Shown here in pieces: positions 8,192 to 16,637 of a DNA stretch of 25,469 nucleotides. Numbering within the stretch: the stretch's first letter is position 1; every line of letters begins with the position of its first letter. The DNA is from Oscillospiraceae bacterium (GTDB lineage Bacteria > Bacillota > Clostridia > Oscillospirales > Acutalibacteraceae): the NCBI GenBank assembly GCA_031267335.1, contig JAIRZH010000110.1:1-25469 (forward strand), read 5' to 3'. The translations under genes and the position numbers were made by a program. Below the pieces are notes generated by a model. It was not told the origin of the DNA. It worked only from the letters and a program-made list of their open reading frames with translations, and made no database searches.

Positions 8192-9415
8192 TTATTTTAG
8201 TGAAGACAAGTTCTTACTTTTAACTTTTAAATTTTGAATATTAAATTCTGCAATTCCATCAGAAAAAATTAAATTTGCATTAGATTTATCACTAATATCC
8301 TTAATGCTTCGAATGATTTTATCACCAATTTTTAAAATAGTATACCCACGTGACAAATTTTTTTCTGGGTCAAAAGCAATAATGCTTTTTTTGAAAGCCA
8401 GTATTTGATTTTTTTTATTTGCAATAATGGCATAAACATAAATTCTAGTTTGTGATTTGAATTGATTTAATAGTAATTTAAATTCATGAATTTTTATAGC
8501 AGGATTTAAACTTTTAAGATTAATTTTTGCAGCATTTAAACACGAATAACAATCGGAAAATTTAGATTTTAAACAAAAATTAATCCTATTTTTAAAAATT
8601 TCAATTAAATTTGATATTTCAGATAAATCAACAGAAGCAAGTTCAGCTGCCGCAGATGGGGTGGCCGCACGAACGTCTGCAGCAAAATCACATAAAGTAT
8701 AATCTGTATCATGCCCTACGGCTGAAATTATTGCAATTTTACAATTTGCAATTGTACGTACTACTTGCTCGTCATTAAATGCCCACAATTCTTCAATTGA
8801 ACCGCCACCTCGACCAACAATTATTACATCGACTTCAGGCGTTTTTTCTAATTCTATAATCGCATTTTTGATTTCTTCTGGTGAGCCTATACCTTGTACG
8901 CGAACTGGTGCTAAAACTATTTTTCCAAGTGCATAACGACGTGCCATAACGCTTGTAATATCATGAATCACTGCTCCGGTTTTGGAAGTCACTACACCGA
9001 TTTTACGTGGAAATTTAGGTATTGGAATTTTGTTAGATTCATCAAAAAGGCCTTCTTTGGAAAGTTTAATTCTTAATTTTTCGAGTGCTTCATTGATTTC
9101 GCCAATACCTGCTGGCATAATTTCGCAAGCATAAATTTGGTATTGGCCCGCTGTGATATAACATGAAACATAGCCATAAACAAAAATTTTTATACCATCT
9201 TTTAACTCAATTTTTAATTTCATAGCTTGCTTTATAAACATAACGATTTTAACGCTAGATTCTGCATCTTTTAATGAAAAATATAAGTGCCCTGAACTAT
9301 AACGTTTAAAATTAGAAATCTCGCCAACTACATAGATATTTTGCAAAATTTCATCACTATCTAATAATTGTTTTATGTACCAATTTATTTGTGTAACACT
9401 TAAAGCATCTGTCAT
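8192..9415 (-). CDS. xseA: Exodeoxyribonuclease VII large subunit
   Basis: Catalytic subunit of exonuclease VII, which degrades single-stranded DNA to oligonucleotides in repair. 407 residues, close to family size. The N-terminal ~100 residues are the OB-fold (YVVGEISNFKRYSSGHLYFS); the nuclease domain carries IPKFPRKIGVVTSKTGAVI, VGRGGGSIEELWAFNDE, AVGHDTDYTLCDFAADVRA and ATPSAAAELA, and the family's GYTI segment is present near the end. I chose the ATG at 9415 (MTDALSVTQINWY); a TTG at 9424 is in frame but lacks a ribosome site. The last codons (SKNLSSLK) overlap a degenerate repeat end (AGTGAAGACAAGTTCTTA), so the C-terminal tail may derive from an inserted repeat. Confidence 0.95.
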   Translation of the reverse strand: MTDALSVTQINWYIKQLLDSDEILQNIYVVGEISNFKRYSSGHLYFSLKDAESSVKIVMFIKQAMKLKIELKDGIKIFVYGYVSCYITAGQYQIYACEIMPAGIGEINEALEKLRIKLSKEGLFDESNKIPIPKFPRKIGVVTSKTGAVIHDITSVMARRYALGKIVLAPVRVQGIGSPEEIKNAIIELEKTPEVDVIIVGRGGGSIEELWAFNDEQVVRTIANCKIAIISAVGHDTDYTLCDFAADVRAATPSAAAELASVDLSEISNLIEIFKNRINFCLKSKFSDCYSCLNAAKINLKSLNPAIKIHEFKLLLNQFKSQTRIYVYAIIANKKNQILAFKKSIIAFDPEKNLSRGYTILKIGDKIIRSIKDISDKSNANLIFSDGIAEFNIQNLKVKSKNLSSLK

Positions 9416-9782
9416 AAATAACAACCAAATTTTTAAAAATTATTTACTGTATTTTAATATACTATAGAATTTTGCATTAAATAGAAAGTGTATTAGACTT
9501 TTTTAAAAAAGTTACTGGATTTTTGTAAAAAGCGATTCCTGCGTATATAAAAATTTTAAAAAACTGTAGACTCTTTCGAAACTCTTACGGAACATTTCAT
9601 TTTTTATTCAAATTTCTTTGAATTATCTATATAATGCGTCGGCGCCGTTTTTGCAAAATCCGGTGGTTTGGAAAAAAGTCTAGTTTAAAAAACTTAATAA
9701 TAATATAAAGATTTTACTAATAGTGAAAATATTATTTCAAACTTTTTAAAAACCCGAATCAAAAAAATATTTTAGAATAAAT
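9416..9782. other. 367-base spacer between xseA and the GT2-LicD gene
   Basis: No gene is visible on either strand. It contains GAAATGTTCCGTAAGAGTTT (minus strand, about 9581-9600), which resembles GAAATGTTCCGGCAGAGTTT at about 4755-4774, so both may be scraps of one lost element. GCGTCGGCGCCG at about 9637 is a short GC-rich island. Otherwise AT-rich without clear signals. Confidence 0.4.
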
Positions 9783-11594
9783 TTAAAAAATAATATTATG
9801 TGTCGGGATTCGATCTTTTTCAGGAGGCAATTTCATATAATCTCCAAAAGCTATTTTTAAATATTCATCATATTTTATTGGAACCGGCAATAAATAGCCT
9901 TCAAATTCTTTTAAAATTGCAGATTTGAAAATATCTTTATGATATTTGTTTTTCATGTAAACAGGCCCGGCACAAAGTTCTGTTACGAATTTACAATCAT
10001 TGATTTCATATTTTAACATATTTTTTTCACAAAATTTAGCAATTTTGTATTTTAAATTATTATTTGGAACAATTTTTAATAAAATAATACTTATAAATTT
10101 AACTAATTTGCCGTGATTTTCAGGCACTATCTGTGTAATATAAAGTGAATAAATCAATGCATTAAATATTTGAAATTTGCGTGCAAAAAAATTATCCGGG
10201 CATCCATCAAGCGGAAACACATCAATGCATATTCCCAGTTGTGTTTTGGTACTCAACTGTTCTTTTTTTATTAAAACATTATTTTTATTAATTATTTTTG
10301 TAAATATATTTTTAGGGAAAAAACTTTCTGCAGTTTTAACAAAATTAAAATTATTTTCATCTAAAAATTTGTGTAATTTCTCGTAGTCATTTCTTGGCAT
10401 AAAAACATCTATATCGTCGTCCCAAGGTATAAAGCTTTTATTGCGAATCGCTCCTATGCAGCAGCCACCACAAAGAAAAAAAGTTAATTTTTTTTTTGCA
10501 CAAAATTTTTGAAATTTTAAGAGTAATTCTAAACTTTTGAGTTGTAAATCTCTTAATTTTTCTTTACTAAATTTTAATATTGGGATATCATTATTGAATT
10601 TTTTACCGAAGAATTTAAATATTCCAATTAAAAATCCTAAGCCATAAGAAAAATGAATTATAAAACTTACTAATACTAAAATTAATTTATCAAAAAAAAC
10701 ACTAATACGTTTATTATGAAATGAAAAATAAACATTCAACAGTAAATAAAAACAAATAATTACAAATTGAAAAATTGCAATAATTCGTGAACAAAATATT
10801 GAAATTACAAAAATAAATAAAAATATCACAAATAATAAAGGCACAAGATGTGTGATTCTAGCTGGTTTTTTATGCTTTTTAATTACCGCGACTTTCCAAA
10901 GACCATATTTAAAATATTGTTTAAATAATGACTTAATATTTGCTCGTGGATAATAAATGCTTTTTATTTTAGGAGTTATAAAAATTTTTCCTCCGGATTC
11001 AATAATACGATAGCTCAAATCGTCGTCTTCAGAAGAAAACAAATTTTCGTCATACATTCCTAAAAAAGTTATATATTTTTTTTTAAAAGTTCCCCAAGCA
11101 ACTGTATCTGTGCTGCCTTCATAGTTTTCATCATGGTTTTTTCCACCACCTAACACAAAAGCACTATGATATGCCGCAGCAACAATTTTTTGCATCCGCG
11201 TTTTGCCTTCAGCTATCATAGGACCACCAACATTTTGAGCACCAGTTTTTTGGATAAATTCAATGCTTTTTGTAATATAATCAATAGCATAATTGGTATG
11301 AGCATCCATCCGAACTACATATTCGCCTTTGGAATTTTCAATTCCTAGATTTAACCCGAATTGGGTTGCATGTTTTTTATTTTCCAATAATTTTATAAAA
11401 TTAAATTTTTTTGTATATTCTAAAATAATTTTTCGTGTATTATCCCACGATTTACCATCGATAAGAATTACTTCAAGTTTATCTTTAGGGTAATCTTGAA
11501 GTATAATCGATTCAATACAACCTTTTATGTAATTTTCTTCATTTAGAACCGGAATAAAAACCGAAACAAACGGAAGCTCGTTTTTTTTGTTCAA
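9783..11594 (-). CDS. Fusion of family 2 glycosyltransferase and LicD-type phosphotransferase
   Basis: 603 residues. Residues 1-240 are a GT2 domain: VSVFIPVLNEENYI, the DGKSWDNT nucleotide-sugar motif, DAHTNY as the DxD-like site and SEDDDLSYRI. Two or three membrane helices follow at about 255-335. From about residue 345 the chain is a LicD domain with FFLCGGCCIGAIR and KSFIPWDDDIDVFMPRNDY. GT2 enzymes of this layout build cell-surface polysaccharide; LicD proteins attach phosphorylcholine or similar phospho-groups to surface glycans. The fusion suggests one membrane protein that both extends and decorates a surface polymer. Start is TTG with AGGTGA 7 nt upstream; no better start is in frame. 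Exact sugar and phospho-group cannot be read from sequence. Confidence 0.88.
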   Translation of the reverse strand: MNKKNELPFVSVFIPVLNEENYIKGCIESIILQDYPKDKLEVILIDGKSWDNTRKIILEYTKKFNFIKLLENKKHATQFGLNLGIENSKGEYVVRMDAHTNYAIDYITKSIEFIQKTGAQNVGGPMIAEGKTRMQKIVAAAYHSAFVLGGGKNHDENYEGSTDTVAWGTFKKKYITFLGMYDENLFSSEDDDLSYRIIESGGKIFITPKIKSIYYPRANIKSLFKQYFKYGLWKVAVIKKHKKPARITHLVPLLFVIFLFIFVISIFCSRIIAIFQFVIICFYLLLNVYFSFHNKRISVFFDKLILVLVSFIIHFSYGLGFLIGIFKFFGKKFNNDIPILKFSKEKLRDLQLKSLELLLKFQKFCAKKKLTFFLCGGCCIGAIRNKSFIPWDDDIDVFMPRNDYEKLHKFLDENNFNFVKTAESFFPKNIFTKIINKNNVLIKKEQLSTKTQLGICIDVFPLDGCPDNFFARKFQIFNALIYSLYITQIVPENHGKLVKFISIILLKIVPNNNLKYKIAKFCEKNMLKYEINDCKFVTELCAGPVYMKNKYHKDIFKSAILKEFEGYLLPVPIKYDEYLKIAFGDYMKLPPEKDRIPTHNIIF

Positions 11595-11795
11595 ACAAAT
11601 TCACCTTTTGATATGCGCAAATTTAAAACTTGTATTTAATAAACTTAAAACATAAATTTTTATAATTTTTGGAATTTTTAATTTATTTTTGCTTAATTAG
11701 TTACTAAAAAATCAGTATTAAATTCATAAAAAAATATTTAAAAATTGCATAAAAATTTATATTTTAGCTTAATAAACACAAGTTTTTTAAAATAT

Positions 11796-13007
11796 TTAAG
11801 AAATTATTTCTTTTCCGCCCATAAAATTGCGGAGTACTTTTGGAACTAAAATTTTGCCATTTTCTTGTTGATAATTTTCCATAATAGCTAATATCAATCT
11901 ATCGGTCGCAAGCGTAGAAGAAATAGTGTGCGGGAAAAACTTTATACCATTTTTTTGCGTTCTGATATTTAAACGCCTGGTTTGAAAATCCCAAAGATTT
12001 GTATTTGAATGTGTTTCTCTGAATTCTTTATAAGACGGAAACCAAGCTTCTACATCATATTTTTTATATCCCGGAGCCCCCATATCACCTATACACACAC
12101 GAACAATACGATACGGTAATTCGAGCAAATTCATTAGTTCTTCTATATTTTCAAGGCAAAATTCATGGTATTTTTCTGAATCTTTAGGATCACAAAAAAT
12201 AATTTGTTCCATTTTATGGAATTGGTGAACACGAAACGCGCCTTTTGAGTTTTTTCCATATGAACCAGCTTCAGTTCTAAAACAAGGAGTAACTGCTGAA
12301 TATTTAATTGGCAAAGATTCAAAATCTAAAATTTCATTATCATGAAAAGCTAAAATAGTTTGTTCAGAAGTGCCTATTGGAAATAAATTTTCATTTTCTA
12401 TTTTATAATTTTGTTCAGGTTCAAAAGGGAAATATCCGGTGCCTAAAAAAGTGCGATGAGAAGCTAAAACCGGAGGCACAAGAAAGCAGAAACCTTTTTT
12501 TTGAATCAAATTATAAGCGAAAGCATAAACAGCAAATAACAATTCAGCTCCAGCACCAACCATATAATAAAATCCGCTGCCTGAAACTTTTGCACCTCGT
12601 TCTAAATCAAGAATACCTAAATTTTTCCCAAGAACTTCATGAGGTTTGACAACAAAATCAAAATTCCTAAAATTTCCTACACGTTTTATTTCTAAATTTT
12701 CACTATCACTTTTTCCATCAGGAGTATCATCGGCTAAAATATTCGGCATCATAAGCCAAAGCCTATTGCGTTCACTTTCAAGCGAAACAACTTCAGATTT
12801 AAGCTTTATAATTTCTGCTTTGATTTCTTTAGCTTCTATCGAACTCGAATTTTTTTGTTTAAATCTGAGAGCATCCATTTTGCTTTTTTTTGCATTAAAT
12901 TCCGAATGAATTCTAAGAAATTCATTTACATCAACAGCACATCCTCTTTTTTTAAAGAGAATTTTAACTTCTTCGGGACTTTCTTTTAAAAATTTTATAT
13001 CTATCAT
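11796..13007 (-). CDS. serS: Serine--tRNA ligase
   Basis: Class II aminoacyl-tRNA synthetase charging tRNA-Ser. 403 residues, slightly shorter than the usual ~425. Residues 1-105 form the antiparallel helical arm that reads the tRNA variable arm (MIDIKFLKESPEEVK onward). The catalytic core shows PIGTSEQTILAFH, motif 2 in TPCFRTEAGSYGKNSKG followed by FRVHQFHKMEQ, and motif 3 as STLATDRLILAIMENYQ. ATG with AGAGGT upstream. It starts 27 bases after rpmG and probably shares that promoter. Confidence 0.95.
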   Translation of the reverse strand: MIDIKFLKESPEEVKILFKKRGCAVDVNEFLRIHSEFNAKKSKMDALRFKQKNSSSIEAKEIKAEIIKLKSEVVSLESERNRLWLMMPNILADDTPDGKSDSENLEIKRVGNFRNFDFVVKPHEVLGKNLGILDLERGAKVSGSGFYYMVGAGAELLFAVYAFAYNLIQKKGFCFLVPPVLASHRTFLGTGYFPFEPEQNYKIENENLFPIGTSEQTILAFHDNEILDFESLPIKYSAVTPCFRTEAGSYGKNSKGAFRVHQFHKMEQIIFCDPKDSEKYHEFCLENIEELMNLLELPYRIVRVCIGDMGAPGYKKYDVEAWFPSYKEFRETHSNTNLWDFQTRRLNIRTQKNGIKFFPHTISSTLATDRLILAIMENYQQENGKILVPKVLRNFMGGKEIIS

Positions 13008-13034
13008 TAAAAGTTACCTCTAAAAATAACTTAA

Positions 13035-13184
13035 TTATTTTGTTTCTTTATGAATAGTATGCTTGTTGCAGAAACGGCAATGTTTATTGAGCTGTAGTGC
13101 ATCCGGGGTATTCCTTTTGTTCTTCATAGTATCATAATTTCTGTGTTTGCATTCAATACACGCCAAAGTAACTTTAATTCTCAT
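13035..13184 (-). CDS. rpmG: 50S ribosomal protein L33
   Basis: 49 residues beginning MRIKVTLACIECKHRNYDT and ending HTIHKETK. It is a structural protein of the large ribosomal subunit near the E site. Two CxxC pairs (CIEC at 9-12, CRFC at 36-39) mark the zinc-binding form, and NTPDALQLNKHC matches the family's NTP-x-x-LEL-x-K-x-C region. GGAGG lies 11 bases before the ATG, and a near-consensus promoter lies upstream. It precedes serS by 27 bases, so the two are likely co-transcribed. Confidence 0.95.
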   Translation of the reverse strand: MRIKVTLACIECKHRNYDTMKNKRNTPDALQLNKHCRFCNKHTIHKETK

Positions 13185-13230
13185 CTTTTAAGAATCCTCC
13201 AAAACAAAATAAAGTAAAAATATAATACGT

Positions 13231-13259
13231 ATTCTAAATATAGAATTTTTTTATGTCAA
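13231..13259 (-). promoter_or_regulatory. Strong sigma-70-type promoter of rpmG-serS
   Basis: Minus strand: perfect TTGACA (13259-13254), 17-base spacer, TAGAAT (13236-13231). The ATG of rpmG is about 46 bases downstream of the -10 box. One of the two best promoters in the window. Confidence 0.75.
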
Positions 13260-13330
13260 ATTTAAATAATTTGTCTTCATTAAAAATTTGTTTTCATTTA
13301 AATCTAAAAACACAACTTTTCGGTAATTTT

Positions 13331-13741
13331 TTAAAATTTTCTAAGAGCCTGTCTAATATTTCTTAGTAATGCAGATTTTATGATAAAATTTTCAAAATTC
13401 AAAGTGCAAATAAGGCAAATACTGATGTATTTAATTTCGTGATTTAGAGTTCCAGTTGTTTCTACGTGATAATTCGAAGATTCTCTTTTGAGTGCTCTAG
13501 TTATAAAATTAGTTTTTCCGTTGTCATCTAGGCCAAAAAAAATTATATTCTTTATTGTTTTTGTTGTTATAGGTTCCAAATTTATTTCATTATATGTTAA
13601 TGGTCTTGGCATAGGATTTTCGAACGTCGAAAACGATTCTAGCAGTGACCCTGATGCAAAAGCTTTAAACGTTGTAAGAGAAAACTGATACAATTGTGAA
13701 TATCCAAATCCCCAAAAATTTGGCAACGAATTTAAATTTTC
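13331..13741 (-). pseudogene. Arf-like small GTPase remnant, truncated by a dispersed repeat
   Basis: A frame directly following, and in phase with, the TAG stop of the upstream 508-residue protein. It reads through KNIIFFGLDDNGKTNFITRA, a P-loop of the Arf/Sar/G-alpha type (GLDxxGKT preceded by a hydrophobic strand), and ends a few residues after VETTGT, before switch II, the NKxD and the SAx motifs. The downstream part is repeat sequence (13341-13442), which supplies the last ~35 codons and the stop. Possible starts are TTG 13726 or an internal ATG before PRPLTYNE; neither has a good ribosome site. Most likely the broken C-terminal domain of the neighbouring protein or of a lost third paralog. 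The Arf reading rests on one motif. Confidence 0.55.
13341..13442. mobile_element. Dispersed TIR repeat copy truncating the Arf-like remnant
   Basis: Starts AGAGCCTGTCTAATATTTCT and runs through ATGATAAAATTTTCAAAATT and GGCAAATACTGATGTATTTA, aligning with the left two thirds of the copy at 25026-25180. The right end is missing and the GTPase-like coding begins at that point. Confidence 0.65.
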
Positions 13742-15268
13742 CTATTTCTCTGAAAAAAGTATTTCTGGAAGTTCTACTTTCTGATTTTCTGATAGAATAT
13801 TGAATAAATCTTTCAGTTTATTATTATCAAGTTGAGTTTTTATTCTCATTGGATTCATCGATATTTCTGATAATTTTTTTAGTATATTTGGATATTTTTC
13901 AGATGTTATTTTAATTTCTATTTGCTGATTAGAAAACAAATTTTTTATCACAGTTTTTGGAAGAATTTCAAGTATTTTTTTCGGCGTTTTTGTTAATAAA
14001 TCTGTAAAAATTTCTGAAAACATATTTTTTATTTCTTTTACTATATAATTAATGCCGTGGCCACTAATGTTTCTAATAAAAAAATCAATAAAACTTATAT
14101 CAAAAAAAATTATATGAGCTTCTAAAAAATTTAAATTTATCATAAATGATTTTACAATCTGATTTTCCGGCAGATTTTCTAGCAGAATTCCCTGTAACTG
14201 ATCTAATTTTATAGCTAGATATTGCTCGTCATAAAATAAAAAATTTAGTATCGACGAACACATCACTTCTACTATTTGATTTAGTTGGTTTATTACTTCC
14301 GTTTCAACCAAAAAAATCTGTGTCTGAAATAGTGATAAAAGTTGATTCGTTGTCTCCACGTCAATCGAAAAATTCGGTGTCTGAAATAGTGATAAAAGTT
14401 GATTCGTTATCTCCACTTCAGTCGAAAAATTCGGTGTCTGAAATAGCAGAAAAAACGATTTTTCGTGCGGACTCTGCGAAAGCGGAAACGAAGACGGTTT
14501 TTGGTGAAAACGCTGCAACGGCAGAATTGAAAACGGTTTTTCATCGGTGGCATTTATGTCTGATTTTGACGACTTTGTTTTTGATGTTATTGATTCTTTT
14601 GATTTCGGAAAAAAGCGTTGCATCGCTGTTATCATAACCGCACCGCTTATTGCTACGGTTATTCCTGATAAAAATCTAATTTTTGATTTTTTTTCATTAT
14701 TTTTTATATTATTTTTTATCGCTACTTTGTGTTCTTTTCCTATTTCTTCTTTATTTTCTTCTATTTTCTTTTCGTTTTCTTCGTTTTTCCTTGTTTCTTC
14801 TTTATTTTCTTTTGTTTCTTCTTCGTTCTCGCCTAATTTTTTTTCGTTTTCTTCGTTTTTCCTTGTTTCTTCTTCGTTTTCGTTTTCTTCTGATTCGTCT
14901 TCTTCTTTGTCTTCTTCCTCTTCTACTTCTTTATTTTCTTCATTCGTTTTTCCTACTACATTATTTTTCGCAATTTTTTTTTGGTCTATTTTTTTGGCAT
15001 TTACAAAATTTTGTATCACACAATTTAAAGATAAAATAGCTAAACTTACAGCAAGAGCTTTTGAAATAAATTTCTTAGCTTTTTTAAATAAATTCTGAAT
15101 TTCTAAAATATTTCTTGATTTATTTATTATTTCTTTTTTATTAGGCAAAATAAGCTTAATATTGTTTTTTAATTTCAAGCAATACTTATAAAGTTCATGT
15201 TGATTTTTGAATGAAGATAATTTTCTTGAATATTTTTTGATTATTTTTTTAATATTTTCTGTTGACAT
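13742..15268 (-). CDS. Exported protein with acidic and tandem repeats, paralog of the next upstream gene
   Basis: 508 residues, no known family. Residues 1-68 are a basic extension and 69-90 a hydrophobic segment (ISKALAVSLAILSLNC) shared almost exactly with the 393-residue neighbour. Residues about 105-180 are acidic low complexity with repeats of ETRKNEENEKK. A second hydrophobic helix is near 200. Three 19-residue repeats follow (LLSLFQTPNFSTEVEITNQ and variants; 57-bp DNA repeats at 14320-14450). The C-terminal ~130 residues again resemble the neighbour (NLFSNQQIEIKITSEKY against NLFTNNLIEFHIYSKQY; LKDLFNILSENQK against LKCIYGILKEKQK). ATG with AGGT upstream; no separate promoter seen, so probably transcribed with the 393-residue gene. 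It ends in TAG, after which the frame stays open into an Arf-like P-loop. A secreted or surface host-interaction role is inferred. Confidence 0.75.
   Translation of the reverse strand: MSTENIKKIIKKYSRKLSSFKNQHELYKYCLKLKNNIKLILPNKKEIINKSRNILEIQNLFKKAKKFISKALAVSLAILSLNCVIQNFVNAKKIDQKKIAKNNVVGKTNEENKEVEEEEDKEEDESEENENEEETRKNEENEKKLGENEEETKENKEETRKNEENEKKIEENKEEIGKEHKVAIKNNIKNNEKKSKIRFLSGITVAISGAVMITAMQRFFPKSKESITSKTKSSKSDINATDEKPFSILPLQRFHQKPSSFPLSQSPHEKSFFLLFQTPNFSTEVEITNQLLSLFQTPNFSIDVETTNQLLSLFQTQIFLVETEVINQLNQIVEVMCSSILNFLFYDEQYLAIKLDQLQGILLENLPENQIVKSFMINLNFLEAHIIFFDISFIDFFIRNISGHGINYIVKEIKNMFSEIFTDLLTKTPKKILEILPKTVIKNLFSNQQIEIKITSEKYPNILKKLSEISMNPMRIKTQLDNNKLKDLFNILSENQKVELPEILFSEK
14320..14450 (-). 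repeat. 57-bp tandem repeats coding for 19-residue units
   Basis: Units begin at 14320, 14377 and 14434 (plus strand GTGTCTGAAATAGTGATAAA, the third partial). The first two differ at about four positions. Each encodes SLFQTPNFSxxVExTNQLL. In-frame length variation is possible. Confidence 0.85.
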
Positions 15269-15331
15269 AATTTATTAACCTAATTTATCGATATTTAAAT
15301 AATTTTTTTCAAAATTTTGTTTAGGTGATAT

Positions 15332-16513
15332 TTATGGTGATTCGTTCTTATTAAAAAATTCAATAAGCTCTCGCGAAAGTTTTGTCGAATTACCATTCGT
15401 TTGTTGTAAGAGAAGAGCATTTAGTATTTCATTTTTTTGTTTTTCCTTAAGAATTCCGTATATACATTTCAGTCTATCACTTCCCAGTTGTATTTCTAAT
15501 TCTATTGGCAAATTTAGTGCCGATGCCAATGCTTCATTCAAAGCTCGGGATAAAAAATCATATTGTTTAGAATATATATGAAATTCTATTAAATTATTTG
15601 TAAACAAATTTACCAGCGCAGGCATTGAGTTTCCCGACACAGTTGTTAAAATACTTCCAAATAATTCTTTCAGCTCTTTTATCGACTTTTTCGCTAATAA
15701 ATCCATTAACATACTTTTTGACCCATCTATAATCTTAGATTTTAGTCCTTTAATATGTGCAATCGCAAAACCTCCACAATGTTCCGCATCAGAGTCTCTT
15801 TTCTTCAACTCATTTATAATTAGTTTTTTTAATTCGCCTTCCGATAGTTTATTCAGCATCATATCTAGATTTATAAATATGACTCCTTCGTTTTTTCCGA
15901 CTGTGCCAAAAGATAAAAAAATTGATGTCAACGATTTTAGCTGAGATAACGATGAACTTAGTTGTCTTAGATCTCCAAATGTTAAATTCCGTACTTGATC
16001 TTTCGGGAGTAAATCCAATAACGATTTTAAATATTTTAGATTTTCTGGCAGACCTACCGGCCAGAAACCTAGTCTTTTTGTTTCTTCTTTTTCATATTTA
16101 TATATAAAATATATAAAATTATATATTTGAACTCCTGTAAAGTACACTCCAACTGCTCCCGAAAATAATTTCACGAAAGACCATATTTTTGATTTCTTTT
16201 TATTTTTATTAAAATATTCTTGTTTTATTGCTTTGGCATTTACAAAATTTTGTATCACACAATTTAAAGATAAAATAGCTAAACTTACAGCAAGAGCTTT
16301 TGAAATAAATTTCTTAGCTTTTTTAAATGAATTCTGAATTTCTAAAATATTTTTTGCTTTATTTATTATTTCTTTTTTATTAAGCAAGATAAACTTAATA
16401 TTTCTTTTTATTTTTAAGCAATACTTATAAAATTCATATTGATTTTTGAATGAAAATAACTTTATTGAATATTTTTTATCGGAAATCATTTTTTTAATAT
16501 TTTCTGTTGACAT
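15332..16513 (-). CDS. Exported protein, paralog of the downstream 508-residue protein
   Basis: 393 residues, no family recognised. The N-terminal ~90 residues (MSTENIKKMISDKKYS, then ISKALAVSLAILSLNCVIQN) match the downstream gene almost identically, including at DNA level. The rest has a short hydrophobic segment at about 113-135, a helical leucine-rich middle (LPENLKYLKSLLDLLPKDQV; LRQLSSSLSQLKSLTS), and a C-terminal region homologous to the paralog. It lacks the acidic stretch and 19-residue repeats. ATG after AAGGT. It has its own strong promoter, unlike the paralog 63 bases downstream, so the two may form one transcript. The long basic n-region before the hydrophobic segment is unusual for a signal peptide. 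Function unknown. Confidence 0.75.
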   Translation of the reverse strand: MSTENIKKMISDKKYSIKLFSFKNQYEFYKYCLKIKRNIKFILLNKKEIINKAKNILEIQNSFKKAKKFISKALAVSLAILSLNCVIQNFVNAKAIKQEYFNKNKKKSKIWSFVKLFSGAVGVYFTGVQIYNFIYFIYKYEKEETKRLGFWPVGLPENLKYLKSLLDLLPKDQVRNLTFGDLRQLSSSLSQLKSLTSIFLSFGTVGKNEGVIFINLDMMLNKLSEGELKKLIINELKKRDSDAEHCGGFAIAHIKGLKSKIIDGSKSMLMDLLAKKSIKELKELFGSILTTVSGNSMPALVNLFTNNLIEFHIYSKQYDFLSRALNEALASALNLPIELEIQLGSDRLKCIYGILKEKQKNEILNALLLQQTNGNSTKLSRELIEFFNKNESP

Positions 16514-16560
16514 AATTTATTAACCTTAATTAAATAATTTTTTTCGAAACTTTATCAAGA

Positions 16561-16589
16561 ATAGTATTATAATAATTTGTTCTTGTCAA
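16561..16589 (-). promoter_or_regulatory. Strong sigma-70-type promoter of the paralogous exported-protein genes
   Basis: Minus strand: perfect TTGACA (16589-16584), 17-base spacer, TACTAT (16566-16561), 48 bases before the ATG of the 393-residue protein. Confidence 0.7.
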
Positions 16590-16637
16590 ATCCGTAAATA
16601 CAACTTTTTAGTTTGATGAGAATAAATTTTTAAGTGT

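Noticed and set aside
12377..12909. Plus-strand frames inside serS
   Set aside because: The minus-strand serS frame is full length with all class II motifs; the plus-strand frames show no signals.
13742..13744. Programmed readthrough of TAG joining the 508-residue protein to the Arf-like domain
   Set aside because: The downstream part is itself cut short by a repeat and lacks the other GTPase motifs, so a pseudogene is simpler; no readthrough context can be shown from sequence.
14547..15098. Plus-strand frames rich in Ser/Phe/Leu opposite the acidic repeat region
   Set aside because: Antisense of GAA/AAA/GAG-rich coding; composition alone keeps these frames open.
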